Shown here: piece by piece, positions 35,422-48,132 of the stretch
Layout of the letters: the number at the start of each line of letters is the position of its first letter
Position numbering within the stretch: position 1 is the stretch's first letter
DNA from: Caenorhabditis elegans
Taxonomy: Eukaryota > Nematoda > Chromadorea > Rhabditida > Rhabditidae
DNA: 64,000 nt
Assembly: GCF_000002985.6 (NCBI RefSeq)
Contig: NC_003281.10
Coordinates: 8,370,001 to 8,434,000 of the forward strand
Reading direction: 5' to 3'
Translations under genes and position numbers: made by a program
The notes under the pieces: model-generated
The model's input: only the letters and a program-made list of their open reading frames with translations
The model's database searches: none
What the model was told of the DNA's origin: nothing

Positions 35422-36007
35422 TCTGTAAATTTTAATATAACTTATCGATTCATGTGAAAAGATACGATTTTCAGAAATCGAAGAGTAAACATTTAGTTAT
35501 TGAGATAAAATAACCTAAAATTTTCTACAGAAAGCGTTCTTAATTGATTTATTCCAGCAAAATAAATAAAAAAGTGGCTAAAAAATTTATAAAAATAAAA
35601 AGACGTCGAATAATTCGTGGAGAGAAGAAACCGTGCGGGGGTTGCATTCCGACTCCGCCTCCTGCCATAAACTCCGCCCACCACCGCTCTCTGCGATTTT
35701 TACATTGAAGAAATGGATTTTTCTCTGTTTTTCTTCGCTTTTCTCATAGAAAATATTTGTTTTATATTTAATTTGCAAACAATTTATCAATTAACAATTG
35801 AATAAACATTACTAGACAGATTTTTTCTTGTGCTCCGTTCCCCACACTTTATCGATTTTCCATTAATTTGCAGGACTCGCTTCCCAAGTTTCTAGTCACT
35901 CCTAATGCGATAATTTTGGTTTTTGGAGATTAAACGTGTTCCGTAAGTTGAAATTAGTAACATTGTCTTTGAAACTTTGAATTTAAACCAATAATTGTTT
36001 ACAGGTG
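35422..36007. promoter_or_regulatory. Divergent promoter region of ubxn-4 and cyy-1
   Basis: 586 bp separate the two start codons. It holds a GC-richer patch (CCGACTCCGCCTCCTGCC near 35649-35666, then CTCCGCCCACCACCGC) in A+T-rich DNA and a TTTACAG acceptor at 35998-36004 just before the cyy-1 ATG. Shared promoter function is inferred. Confidence 0.5.
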
Positions 36008-38840
36008 ATGGGAAATTCATCGTGTTGTCTGCGAACGAGGTCGTCGAGCGGAGAGGACAAATCGTATAATAATGATGGACAGTATATTAGAACTAATCAA
36101 GTGGAGGTATACAAAGTTATTTTTTGAAAAAGTTTGCATAAATGGAAACTTTGATATCGATTGTTGGAATAATTGTTTTTAATTTAAAAAAAAACTATAA
36201 AGCTCTGAAAATATACATTTCGAAGAGAATAATATTTTTTATTTACACAAATTTGGTTTAAAGGGCTTTAATAAGCTTCACGAGTACAAGATTATTTAAA
36301 ATTATATTTTAAAGGTAAAAATATTCGAAAACCTCTTTCTACAAAAACCTAAATTTAAAATTCAGTTCCAGTATGTCAATCAAGTGTTCCCTCGTGATGA
36401 AACATCGACAAACTTCCTTCCTCACATAAGTGAACGAGAGGTAACAGAAGGTAATTATATCACTGAAGTATATATTTTTAAATTCATATTTTTTAAGGAT
36501 ACGAGGAAGATCCATCAACGAATCCAACAGCTCGGCCAACATTTATGGAACGAAGTAAAAGTGAAATGAAATGTAAAATTCTTTTTCTTCTAATCCTTGA
36601 ATCTATTCTTATCAATTCCAGTAAAAGACAATCGTCGTTCATGTTATATGTTGGATGCATTGGCAGCTGGTGGTCATCATCCCGGAATTTTACCCAGAAG
36701 CCTGCGTAAATCAAGCAGCTGCAGTACTATTTATATTGGTAATTAAAGATTTCATAAACATTCTCTGATTTCTCAAATTTTAGATGATTCAACAGTCAGT
36801 CAACCTCATCTTAAGAATACAATAAAATGCATTTCTCTTGCAATATATTATCATATTTCAAATCGTAAAAATCGTGGACACGAGCGACTAATGGAGATTT
36901 TCGAAGAACGACTTCATCCGATTTTCGTAAGTTTTATCAATCAATCCATAAGTTCCATACATTTTTCGAAGATTTTTCAGAGAGATCCTATACCTCCAGA
37001 GCAAATGACACGGGATCCTGATCATCGGAATATTTATCGGTTTGTCAGAAATCTGTTTAGTTCTGCGCAGTTGACCGCCGAATGTGCTATTATTACTTTG
37101 GTGAGTTTTTTTTTCGGTTAAAATCTTTTTAAATGAATATCATGAGATTTGGCAAAAATGTATTTGTGTAGAAGATTCGCCTTGTTCTATTGAAAAAATA
37201 TTAAAAAGACACAACGTTTTGCAATTTTTGTGCCAAAAAAGGTTCAAAAATTTTCGTTATTCGATTTTAATGAAAAATTAAAATTTTCGTTTTTCCGACA
37301 TTAAAAAATCTAATTTTCGAAAAAAAATAACTTATAAATTTTTGGCCATTATTCTTCTTTTTTAAAGATTTTTTCTGAAAAAAAACAAAGTTTTTCTATG
37401 AAAAAAAATGGTAATTTCAAATTCTTTCGACTACGGAATTTTCATTGATTTTTCGTATTTTTCCGATGAAAAATATTGATTTGTTAAAAACTACATAAAT
37501 TTTAACAGATCATGAGAAAATTAGAAAAAAAATTATGAAAATGTCGGGGATCCAAAGTTTGAAATTACAGTAATCTTTAAAGACGCACACCTTTCCGCAT
37601 TTATCGTGTCGAGACCATGTACTGTATTTGTAGCGCAAAAAATTCACGCACTGGTAATATTTTAACTTTTCGCTATCGTAGTTGAATTACCCAATTTTGA
37701 TTTTCTGCTGCCGACGCATTTCTCTTTTCTTTAATAAATTTATCAATTTTGTATAAAAACGCGAAAACCATTTTTTCAGGTGTACATCGAACGATTGCTT
37801 AATTACGCAGAAATGGATTTGTGTCCTTCAAATTGGCGTCGGGTTGTACTCGGTTCAATCATGTTGGCATCAAAAGTATGGGATGATCAAGCTGTTTGGA
37901 ATGTTGATTATTGCCAAATTCTTCGAGATACAAATGTTGACGATATGTAAGTATTTTTTTTATTTGGTCAGAAACCCCGTAATTAAATTATTTCAGGAAC
38001 GAATTAGAACGGCGGTTTTTGGAATGTCTCGACTTTAATATTGAAGTTCCGTCGTCGGTGTATGCCAAGTATTATTTCGATCTTCGAACATTGGCACTTG
38101 CAAATGATTTACAATTACCAATTCAACCGTTGTATAAGGAGAGAGCGCAAAGATTAGAGGTAACCTTTTTGACAATTGATTTTCGGGGAAAAAGTTAAAA
38201 ATTACCAAAAAAAATTATTTTTTTGTTGCATAAACAAAAAGAAATGTCAATTTTTAGATCAAAGGGGTCTCTGATGTTTTTCTGTTTTTTTTGCAATTTT
38301 TTTTCAAAATTTAATATTTTAGTCTATTGGAATAATTGAAAAATTTTCATAGAAAAATCGAAAAAAATATTTTCTGAAAATTAACAGAAAAAATGAATTT
38401 TTCATCGAATTATGTCTATGTTGATGAGAAGAAAACATAAATTATTTTCAAAAAAGAGCGATAATGGTCAAAATTAAAAAAAAAAATTTGAAAATATAAA
38501 TCGAAAAAATACGAAAATTTGCGTTTTTTTTTTCTGTGTAAAATCGAAAAACATATAAAAAAAAAGAAAATAAGAACAAAGAAAAATTGTCAAATAGTAA
38601 TATCCTTTGTATGCAATAAGATTGAAACATGATTTTTAATGTGCTGTTTATTCTCGAAAAAATAATTCTGAAAGTTTCAACATTTGAAAAAAACTTTTTA
38701 AATTCTTCCCAATTTCTTATTCAACAATTTTACAGGCTTTGAGCCGTGTCTTCGAGGATAAGATTCAATCATCATCGCTTCCAAAGCGTGCCCGGTCAGC
38801 TGAACATCTTGTCTTTGAGCATCCGGCTGTTCTCTCGTAG
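36008..38840 (+). CDS. cyy-1: Cyclin Y, CYY-1
   Basis: The exons join in frame to a protein of about 345 aa starting MGNSSCC. The N-terminal Gly-2 with Ser and Cys fits N-myristoylation plus palmitoylation, as in cyclin Y of other animals. The cyclin box runs through [39 protein letters not shown], then [37 protein letters not shown], and [18 protein letters not shown] Ser/Arg region upstream ([13 protein letters not shown]) and RARSAEH near the C-terminus resemble 14-3-3 or kinase sites. Known role in C. elegans: with the kinase PCT-1 and in parallel with CDK-5, it directs presynaptic cargo and synapse remodelling. Intron 6 holds half of a family A repeat. Stop TAG at 38838. Confidence 0.95.
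37550..37660. repeat. Family A repeat, right arm only (cyy-1 intron)
   Basis: GTTTGAAATTACAGTAATCT, then CGTGTCGAGACCATGTACTG, form a right arm. The expected left arm in the preceding 400 bp is too decayed to recognise. Confidence 0.65.
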
Positions 38841-39495
38841 ACATTTTTTTTTCTAATTTAAATATTTTGTTCAGTCAATTTATTGTAATATTTATAATTC
38901 TGTAGTTTCAATGGATTTGCCTTCTTTTTGATTTCAAGAATGTTAAAAGAGAAGGTATTTCCAAAACCGCTACAGTTTATTCTCGCATGTAACTTATTTC
39001 AACCTGCCCCAGTCAACCCCAATGCATAATAATTTGAAAACGCCATAATGTTTCTTTTGTATGTCTTGTCAACTGTTAATGTTTTTGCTTCTTCCTTTGC
39101 TATTCTCTTAATTATTTCTCTGCACACTATCGTTTTATCTTGAATACGGCTAAATTCGTTTCCTTTGACAAACCCCATCTTGTTTTCCTTCTCAAATTGC
39201 TTGTATTTTCAAAAAAAGAAGTTTGTTGGCTATTTAATTGACTCAATACCTATCTCAGAAAATCTCATTTTCTCTTTCTTTGTTTTCTTTCGATCCCTCC
39301 AGTATTACAAAATATCTGCAAATACTTCTGTATCACCATGATCAACCCATGTCCTCTTTTGAATAGATACATTTGAATCGATTACAGTAAAATTGTTTTC
39401 TGAAAAACTTTTTCAGAGTGTTTTAATATTTGATGGTTGAAAAATACCGATACTTGGCATTTATTCAAAAGTAGTTTAAATAGTTTTTTGTCCAG
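38841..39495. other. Intergenic region between cyy-1 and the PITH gene
   Basis: 655 bp, A+T-rich, no gene seen. It holds the cyy-1 3' UTR and ends in TTTTGTCCAG directly before the next ATG, a trans-splice-type acceptor. Confidence 0.5.
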
Positions 39496-41851
39496 ATGTG
39501 TTCACATGGTCATTCTCACAATTGTGCCGCAGAGCACATTCCAGAAGTTCCAGGTGATGACGTGTATCGCTACGATATGGTCAGCTATATTGACATGGAA
39601 AAGGTAAACATAAAAAACAAAAATGATTGAAATCAGCAAAAACACACTTAAAACGTTCGAATTTAAAGTTTTCCCGAAGATACCTAACGAGACCCAATGT
39701 TTGGGGGCGGAGCGTATTTATTTAGTGTTGGAGCGCGCTTGCACCTCTATGCCAAAGAGGCTTTTTTCTACGTACCCATAAATAAATAATTGAAAGATGC
39801 ATTGTAAGATGAAACATATAAATATTCTGAGTATCGAAAAAAACAGGAATAGTTTTTCAAGAACTAATTAAATATTCTTGTTCGAAATTAAAATAAAAAT
39901 TAAATTTAAAATGCGTTAACTGTAACTTCTCCCTACAATCTCACAAAATTAGGAAAACGCATCGCGAGAAATGCCATCCGCTGTCAACGTTTTTATTATT
40001 CAATTCAGCAATTAAATTGATACCAATTCTCTCAGGTAACTACTCTCAACGAGTCAGTCGACGGCGCCGGAAAGAAGGTTTTCAAGGTGATGGAAAAAAG
40101 AGATGACAGGTTAGCTAGTACATGAGGATTACATTTTTATATAGGATTATTCCGACGATAAAACATTCCATTTTAAAGAGTATTGTGGTAATGGGGAGTA
40201 TTTTGAAAATTATTTATGTCTACGAAATAGTGGCTAATCGGAAAAAGTTGACAACTCTTCAGTATTACTCACAGAAATTGGTATAAACTTAAATTCCCAG
40301 ACGTGAAAATTTGTAATTTTGGCGACAAGAATACGGTACCCGGTCTCAACACGACAATTATTTTCCAAATGAGAAAAGATGTGCGCATTTACAGAGTACG
40401 GTAGAGTTTATAGAGTACTGTAGACTAACGCTCATTTCTGTCGAATTTTTATCAACATAGTTTTTATTTCACGTTTTGTTCAAATTTATGTGTTTATATT
40501 TGAGTTATTAAATATATAAATGTATTTACCGAAAAAAACTATGACAAATCTATGAAGATCCGCAATATCGAACGTTCGAAACTACAGTACTCTCTAACTC
40601 TTTAAAGACGCACACATTTTCGCATTAAAAATTTAGTCGTGTCGAGACCGTGTACCGTATTTTGTTAAAAATCTCAAAATTCGCGTCCGGGTAATATGGG
40701 ACTCAGCTTTAATCACATCTCGCAGCGATCTTACAGTAATCTACCGTACCCGCCACGCAGCCACATAATTTAGATTATTTAAAACAAATAAGTCATATGG
40801 TAATGTTAAAGTTTTAAAATTAAACTAGGTATTCTGAAGGTTCGCTAAATACTTTTTCGTAATGAAGATAAACTTAAGTACTTATTGTATCAAATTGCTG
40901 ACAGCTGTCTTTCTATCTGTCAATAGAACAACCTGAACAACTAATCTGTCAACTAATGCCCCAATGTCCAGAGAAAGAAAAGTATACACGTACATATACA
41001 CTCTTAAAAATCAAATTTCAGATTGGAATACGTAGAAAGTGATTGCGATCACGAGTTGCTATTCAATATTCCATTCACCGGACACGTTCGTCTAACGGGT
41101 CTCTCGATAATCGGAGACGAAGATGGATCACATCCAGCCAAAATTCGATTGTTCAAAGATCGAGAGGCAATGTCATTTGATGACTGTAGTATTGAGGCAG
41201 ATCAGGAAATTGATTTGAAACAAGATCCACAAGGACTCGTGGATTATCCGTTGAAAGCTTCAAAGTTTGGAAATATTCATAATCTATCGATTTTGGTAGA
41301 TGCAAACTTTGGAGAAGATGAGACAAAGATCTACTATATCGGATTACGTGGAGAATTTCAGCACGAGTTCAGACAAAGGGTAAGGAAAAATTTGAATATT
41401 AGCCAGACGCGAAATATTTTTTCACCAATGGGTCTCGACACGACGAATTTGTGAAAGGAGAAAAGATGTGCGTCTTAAAAGAGTACTGTAATTTTTAAAT
41501 CTTGTTAGATACTGCAGAAAGTTTTATTGATTTTTCTGGATTTAAAATTTTTATTATTGAAAAACTTTTTAAAAAAATTTACATTTTTTTAAACGTCGAA
41601 GAAATGAAAGTTTTAAATACCGTACTCTTCAAAGGCGCACACCATTTCACATTTTACAAACAATCGTCGTGTCAAGACCAAGTACTGTATTTTTGGTGTA
41701 AAAATTGCACATCTGGCTTTTACAGAATTTTAATTTGTCGCCTCGGAAAAAAACCAATTTTCAGATTGCAATTGCCACATACGAATCAAGAGCTCAACTC
41801 AAAGATCATAAAAACGAGATTCCAGATGCTGTTGCCAAGGGACTTTTCTAA
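39496..41851 (+). CDS. PITH-domain protein (PITHD1 homologue)
   Basis: Four exons (39496-39603, 40036-40109, 41022-41379, 41765-41851) give 208 aa, the usual length for PITHD1. The His-rich start (MCSHGHSHNC) is typical of the family. The PITH domain includes VDGAGKKVFK, SDCDHELLFNIPFTGHVRL, GDEDGSHPAKIRLF, MSFDD and YYIGLRGEF. The same domain in TXNL1 binds the 26S proteasome; in PITHD1 the role is less clear, with proteasome association reported in animals. The introns are filled with foldback repeats: one family B arm, then two full family A copies. I recall this as ZK353.9. Confidence 0.9.
40321..40690. repeat. Foldback repeat family A, copy in PITH intron 2
   Basis: The left arm (ATACGGTACCCGGTCTCAAC, then AGAGTACTGTAG) is mirrored by the right arm (CTACAGTACTCTC, then CGTGTCGAGACCGTGTACCG). 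Short internal duplications of AGAGTACxGTAGA and CTCTAACTCTT are specific to this copy. Confidence 0.8.
41401..41711. repeat. Foldback repeat family A, copy in PITH intron 3
   Basis: The left arm has ATGGGTCTCGACACGACG, then AAGAGTACTGTAATTT. The right arm has AAATACCGTACTCTTCAAAG, then GTCGTGTCAAGACCAAGTAC. The interior is about 120 bp. Arms are complete but diverged. Confidence 0.8.
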
Positions 41852-44620
41852 AATAATTAATTATTGATTACTTGTGAATTCGTTAGTGTTAATCAATCCA
41901 CGTGGTTTCATATTGACTACCAGTATTTTCGATTGAAATGTTTAAATTGTAACAATACACGACATTTGTCGGAAAGTATGTCCCTCAAATTCTTCTTTGA
42001 AGTAAATTATTTCTCTCAATTGTCTTCCGTCTACCGTAATCCATTCCACGGGCATCTGCATCTTCAATCTTCAACGCCCAGCAGTAACCCTTTGACGACA
42101 AAATGACAACCCTCTGGGGGGCACATACGCACACATACACTTCTCTCCTCCCATTTCTTTTTTTCTCTCACAATATATTTATGAACGAATGAATGTGAGC
42201 GGGAAACTGAAATAGTGTTTATTGGAGAAGAGACGCAGAAGTGCGCTCCTCTACACTTAAAAAGACGGTGGCCGCGAGGGTGAAAAAAATGGAAGAAGCA
42301 TACATTTTTTGTTGCGAAATGAATTCAATGGAATGAACAAGGATTGGTCAATTGTGAAGAGACGCAGAACAAAGGCAGAATTGTACAAAACAATACATAA
42401 AGGATGCATGAATCATAATAGGAATTTGGTATACTGTAATAATGCCACGTCATTATCTCTTTGGTTGAGAAAGTACGCGTTATCGTTGTATAATATCGTA
42501 TTGGGTTACGGTAGTTTTTAAAAGACATGTTAAGTTTATCGAAATGTAGCGATGTTGGCCCCAAAAATACTGTACTTGGTCTCGACACGCCATCATTTTG
42601 ATAAAATAATATACGCACCTTTAAAGTGTACTGTAACTTCAAACTCTCATCGTTGCAGAATTTTCATCGATTGTTACTAGTTCTTCGATCAGAAATATTA
42701 ATTCATTGAAAACCTCAAAAATAAAGAAGCACGCATTTTCGCAAAAAATTATCGTGTCGAGACTGGGTGTGCTAACATCCGAAAATTCTGAATCTAGGCA
42801 GTAGGCAGGCAATTAGGCGTTCAGGCCTTAGGCACACACAAATGCATCCCGGAAAAACCTTAAAGACACTTCTCTATCAGCCGTTTGAAATGATCCATAT
42901 AAATGTTGTATGTGACATTCGTGATAAGATTTTCATCGAGAAACTAATTATCCCTAAATATCCAAGAACTGACTCGAGAACAACCGAAATCCCAAGTGGC
43001 TACTGCGATTGAAAAATATTTGTGGAGACTGTTAGCTAAACGAATCGGAATTTTTTCATTTTGTAGAAGGAACTGAAAGTCTGAAAAACTTTATCAACCT
43101 CCGGTTGTGTGTGTTCCAAGACCATTCAAGTCAAATAGCCACTCGTGCTTGGACAATCCCTTTTTTTCCGTCATTCTACCGAAATTTACCGTATCCTACA
43201 ATACACTCGCGGCGAGATATTTTGCCGGCGTTTTTCATATGGATCCTGAACAATGATATCTTTTGAAAACATCAATGAACCACAATTTCACTTGATAAAT
43301 TGTACAGTTTCAAGCAATTGGTAGACCCATTGAATTTCAAAAGTCTCGATAGCAACAGTTATTCAGAAATAAAAGCTTAATCTTTCCGAATTAGACTTTT
43401 CATATAATTTTTAAAAATAACTCCTTTTAATATAGTTTCATAATCTGTTATTCTAATTACACAGTAAGTAAGTAAAAACTACGATTCAAATATTTACAGT
43501 TATGGAATATGTTTTTGTACAGAACGTGCCCTTGTAATCAGAACTTTTGTATCATTCAAGGTTACCGTTGGGTTCCATTTGAAGTAAAGTCCCCTTGTGA
43601 CTCACAAAGTACTACAAAGTTGTGTACACATACAAAAATTGTGTTCAAATGTCAGCAGTTACACATTTGGAAAAGTTGAGTTTTACGAATTGGGAATTAA
43701 AAACTATTTTGATGCCTAATTAGCAGATGACGCGAGGAGCTTATTATGTGAGACACATCTCATCAGCTATATTTAGAGGAGTGCCTTTTTTCTTGCTTAT
43801 CAAATTTCTGTGATAGTCATCTTGTACATACATACTTTCCGACAACTTACACATCTTTGGAATTAGTTAGAAAGTGTTCCAATTTTCTCAAAACACTTCA
43901 CAATGGCATTAGATTCGGGGAAAACTTTCTTTCAGATAATTTTTTTTTCAGAAAAATGCTCGTAAACAATTTAAGTCGGACTTTACGGGCCCCTTTGGCC
44001 TAGTTTGGAAACATTATTTCAAAATGGCATATCTGTCCAAAACATTGCTTGGAGAAAAAATTCAATTAGATAGAGATGGTGGGAAATGTAACCATAGTGC
44101 GTATTTGTTTGTATTTATTTGAACAACTGTTTCTTTTAATATTAACAAAAAGTCTAAAAATATCTAGAGCTTATAACGAATATGTGGAGTGCCAAGCACT
44201 GATCCTCCCAAATAAATTGTTGTTAAAGCTAAAACCAGATTTGATATTTTCTAGAGAAAGCATGAAACTGAAAAAATAACATTATATCTGTTTCCAGATA
44301 CTAAATAAATAGATTACAGAGTTATTCTAAATTCATTATTTCAAAAAAACCTCCAATTGTGTTCTATAAAAGTAAGCTTATTCCTCGATATGCAGCTCTA
44401 CAATTTTAATCTGAATACACCTAATTTTGAATTAGTGGTGTTGTTATTCCAGCCATATAAGAAGTTACTCACGCATGTAATGGGTAGATCAGGAACAACA
44501 AAACCGGGGAATTCTTTATAAACAGCTATATGGTTTTTGATATCTCATGGTTTAATAGAACTACATTTGCTCGTACGTATTTCGGTCTAGATTGATCTCG
44601 CTATAAAAACAATCTAATTT
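41852..44620. other. Gene-poor intergenic region
   Basis: No supported gene. It holds a C/T-rich promoter-like block at 42110-42260, a family A foldback at 42561-42775, and TAGGC-rich words (CTAGGCAGTAGGCAGGC) at 42795-42835. Open frames here are short and without splice context. A distant promoter of neighbouring genes is possible. Confidence 0.5.
42561..42775. repeat. Foldback repeat family A, short intergenic copy
   Basis: The left arm (ACTGTACTTGGTCTCGACAC, then AAAGTGTACTGTAACTTCAA) is followed by a shortened right arm (AGAAGCACGCATTTTCGC, then CGTGTCGAGACTGGGTG). The right arm has lost its TACAGTACTC block. Confidence 0.65.
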
Positions 44621-44622
44621 AA

Positions 44623-45943
44623 GAAAACACAAATATGCTGGAATGCATGAATAACTGGACCAAAAACATAGATGAAGGAGCACAAACTGACGTTAAATAT
44701 CTAGATTTCTCAAAAGCTTTTGATAAAGTATCGCATGACATCCTTCTGGATAAGTTGACTTCAATTAAAATCAACAAACATCTGATACGTTGGCTCGATG
44801 TGTTCCTGACTAATAGATCTTTTAAAGTAAAAGTGGGAAACACACTTTCAGAACCTAAAAAAACAGTGTGTGGGGTTCCACAAGGATCTGTTATTTCACC
44901 GGTACTTTTCGGCATATTTGTCAACGAAATATCCGCAAATTTGCCTGTAGGAGTATACTGTAAACAATTCGCAGATGATATAAAATTATACGCAGCCATT
45001 CCAAAGAATCAATCTCAAATTTCTCTCCAATTAGCAATTGACGTAGTTACCGATTGGGCACTCAATAATAAACTCCTTTTAAATCCCTCAAAAACCTTTC
45101 ATTTAACCCTAGGAAAATGCAATACAAATTATACCTATTTTTTGAATGGACTTCCTATAAAAAAAGAAGTATTAACAAGGGACCTAGGATTTTTAGTGTC
45201 TGAAAAACTCGATTTTACGGACCACTGGAAAAAGACTATCAATCTCACGAAATACCAACTATTCCAAATCTTTAACACATACTCTAGTAAAAGCGTAAAG
45301 CTTATGACATTACTCTATAAAACTTTCATAAGGCCTAGACTAGAATATGGCACAGTAATCACTAGTCCAATTAAGAAGAACGACTCAAAAGCTATAGAAT
45401 CAGTACAAAACGCGTTTACGAGAAGGTTTTACAGTAGAATGAAGGGTAGATACATCAGACCAGATGACAAAGATTACAAATCAGCCTCGGAAAGAAATGA
45501 ATTATTTAAGCTCTCAACGTCAGAAAATAGAAGATTAGCAATTGATAAAAAACTCATATCCCACATGATGACTGGAAAAATAGGTCTTGAAACGTCTGAA
45601 TTTTTCAACTTTACTGAAAATACACGTACACGTTCGAAATACAAATTCTCTTGGGGCAAGTGCAAAACTACAATTAGGCGACATTTTGTTATTAATCATA
45701 CCTTAAGTACGCAACTAAACAATTTCTGACACGATACAACAGATCATAAGCTCATCTTAACTTCTGCTCTTCAAATATCCAGTTTCCCTATCCTCTTCAT
45801 CTTCACCCCCCTCCCCCCTCCCCTTCCCAAATTTTTTTTTCTTCTATTATTTGTATTTGTCTTCTATTTTTTGTTGTTTTTATATTTATGTAATTGGTTT
45901 TCATCACGTATCCGAGAGAGCGTAATAAATAAATAAATAAAAC
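44623..45943 (+). mobile_element. 5'-truncated non-LTR retrotransposon (LINE) insertion
   Basis: The open part begins about 44623 inside a reverse transcriptase domain, continues to a stop at 45729, then has a pyrimidine-rich 3' UTR (long C runs at 45807-45826) and ends in a (TAAA)n-type tail at about 45923-45943. A 5' truncation plus a short-repeat tail is the signature of target-primed LINE insertion. The endonuclease domain is missing. The RT looks CR1/Jockey-like, the group that includes C. elegans Sam-type elements; subfamily is inference. No target-site duplication was identified by eye. Confidence 0.85.
44635..45729 (+). pseudogene. Reverse transcriptase fragment of the LINE (364 codons)
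   Basis: An uninterrupted 364-codon frame contains RT motif A (LDFSKAFDKVSHD, first catalytic Asp), motif B (GVPQGSVISPVLFGIFVN), motif C (FADDIKLY, catalytic Asp pair), motif D/E-type sequence, and a C-terminal thumb-like region with YKTFIRPRLEYG. The fingers subdomain and everything before it (endonuclease, ORF1) are absent, so it cannot transpose by itself. That the frame is still open over more than 1 kb suggests a fairly recent insertion. A stop lies just upstream of the ATG at 44620-44622. Confidence 0.9.
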
Positions 45944-47443
45944 GCTTTCCAATTGTCTTTTGTAGACAGAAATAAAATTGATATAGTCTCCAGAGTGAGG
46001 ATATGTGCATTTTACCAAGTGGTGACCGGAGGGACACTTGTGAAAACAAGCTACCGTAGTCTTTACAATTGGTTCTCTTCCAAAAGGTCAAAATATCTAT
46101 CATCTAACTTGGACCTGGTTAATCAAATGTTCTAACTCATATCTTTGTAAATAAATCAAACAATGATTCTGCACAACACTATGGAAAAGCGAATGGCAAT
46201 TCTTGAACTGTAATTTAAAAGCAGTTATGACAATTAATATAAAATACTCTTCCAAATTTTCTTCTTCAAAGACATCCAGTTCAGAAGAGCTGAAACCTAA
46301 AACATACATTCCAGCTTATTACCAGCCACCAGTTTCTATGCCTAAATACTACGTTAACTGGTTGAGAATAAAGTTATCCTTGAATAAACTCAAAGTTAGT
46401 TTCTTTGATATTGGTTACCAAGTTGTAACGTATATCGTGCTCTCTTCATCATATCAAACATCATTCAATCTCTCAACGTCATTTACTGATATCGGACACC
46501 CGATGAGTCAATTGTTTACGTTTCCCGTCGTAATGAATAATCTTCAGAAGTTAATCTACCGTACTTGTACAGTAAGGGAAAAGTTGCCGATTGCCAACAT
46601 TTTTTGATGTTCGGCAACTTTGGAAATTGACAATACCAATTTGAAATTTTATTTTATTATGAAAAATATATTCAGAGAGCCTGAAAGAAGCGAACCTTTT
46701 TCTCATATTATTTTTCAGAATATAAGGGCAATATATTTGTTTGACCAATGCCAAAACTTTAACCAGTATCAGGAAAGTAGCCGAAAGTTTTCAGCTGGTC
46801 AAGTTAGGTAACTTCCGGTTGTTGTCCATTCCTACTATATTTAGTTGTTCCATAAATTGTATTTTCTAAGATTTACTAATTGCTAGATCTTAAGACTTTG
46901 CCTCCATTTTGGAGCTGCTCTTTAATCAAAATCAAAAATTTCCAGCTCATTAACTCCATGGTACTCCAATTTCAGTAATTATTCTACAGTAATCCTCCGG
47001 ATGAAGGACACGTCTCTTCCGCCACTTGAAAACCCATCAAACGGGGGAACATATCTCTTTAACCTAATTACCGTATTCCCCTCCATTGCGCTTTCATTCA
47101 ATTATTCGTGGCGGGGGGACACTGGGCCGTCCATCTCGATTTTCTCTTTCTCTCTCTCTGTTCTTTTTTTTTCTCTTTTCCCTCAACATAAAAATATATG
47201 CGCGCGCGCCTGGTGCCGTCCTTTCCGCCGCTCTCTTTCTTTTTCTCTTCGTTTCGTAAGCATCTATTTACACATATACACACTCACTCACACACACACA
47301 TAAACCGAAACGAGAGAAAGATGAAAATAGTGTTGTGCTAGAGAGATAAAATGGGCGGAGTCAACGAATACGGTATCTCGCACCCTCTGCTTAATTGTTT
47401 ACGTCCCGCCGTCGCTGACAGCTTTTAGAGGATCCTTCAGTAT

Positions 47444-47483
47444 ACACACACACACACACACACACACTCACACACTCACACAC
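47444..47483. repeat. (AC)n microsatellite
   Basis: About 40 bp of AC repeats with two CTCAC interruptions. Confidence 0.95.
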
Positions 47484-48111
47484 GAGCATATAATTCTATG
47501 ATTGATCGATTTGGCGGCAAGTTCCACAGCGGGCTCCGAGAGCACCACAGGGTCCGATGAGAAGACTGCTCTCTTCATTTCACCCACTGTCTAACTTCCA
47601 GTGTTGTCTCTTGAATGTGTCATTCAAGAAAGCGCACACACCCTCGTTCACTCTTTTTCTCTGCATCTCTTGTCCTCATCTCTCTTTGTCGATAGTCGTT
47701 AAATGCGATGGAAGGCAGGCGAAAAGGATTACTGTATCTCTGACACTACCCACCCCGCCCTTTCGTGAAAGGCTCAACAACAAGGAGGCGTGTCGATGGC
47801 CTCCGATTGGTCGATGCAGAATTAGTTGTGTATCTGCCTCATTTCTCTAGACCCTCTTGTTTCCAAGGAATATTTCTCTGTGACTGCCTTTCTGCAGATT
47901 CTCTTGCCCCTTGTGTTTCGTTCTGTAGCCAGTCCTCTTCTCCTTTCTCCCCTTCCTTCGTCTGTCCATTTTCCAAACTTTGTTCTCTCCTGTCCATATA
48001 GTTTTTCAGTTGTTAAGATGAAAAAGTATAGTTGCATGATATCTAATCAATGTATGACCCCATCATGACTTGTACTTTTACTGTAACAATTGAATTATTG
48101 ATTTTTCTGAA

Positions 48112-48132
48112 GGCGGCGGTGGCGGCGGCGGC
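48112..48132. repeat. (GGC)n short repeat
   Basis: GGC repeated seven times with one GGT, GC-rich against an A+T-rich background. Confidence 0.9.

Noticed and set aside
42325-42642. 105-aa minus-strand frame
   Set aside because: It runs into the family A foldback repeat and shows no domain.
42795-42835. TAGGC-rich words resembling telomeric TTAGGC repeats
   Set aside because: The units are irregular (TAGGCAG, TAGGCAGGC, TTAGGCG) and match the common worm interspersed words also seen near 20.4, 22.0 and 51.4 kb, not true telomeric arrays.
46203-46607. 134-aa plus-strand frame downstream of the LINE
   Set aside because: Low-complexity start, no homology I recognise, no splice context; possibly old repeat sequence.
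47001-48068. Cluster of frames on both strands in the sor-1 upstream region
   Set aside because: They come from C/T-rich and CA-repeat DNA, with many frames open at once, which reflects composition.
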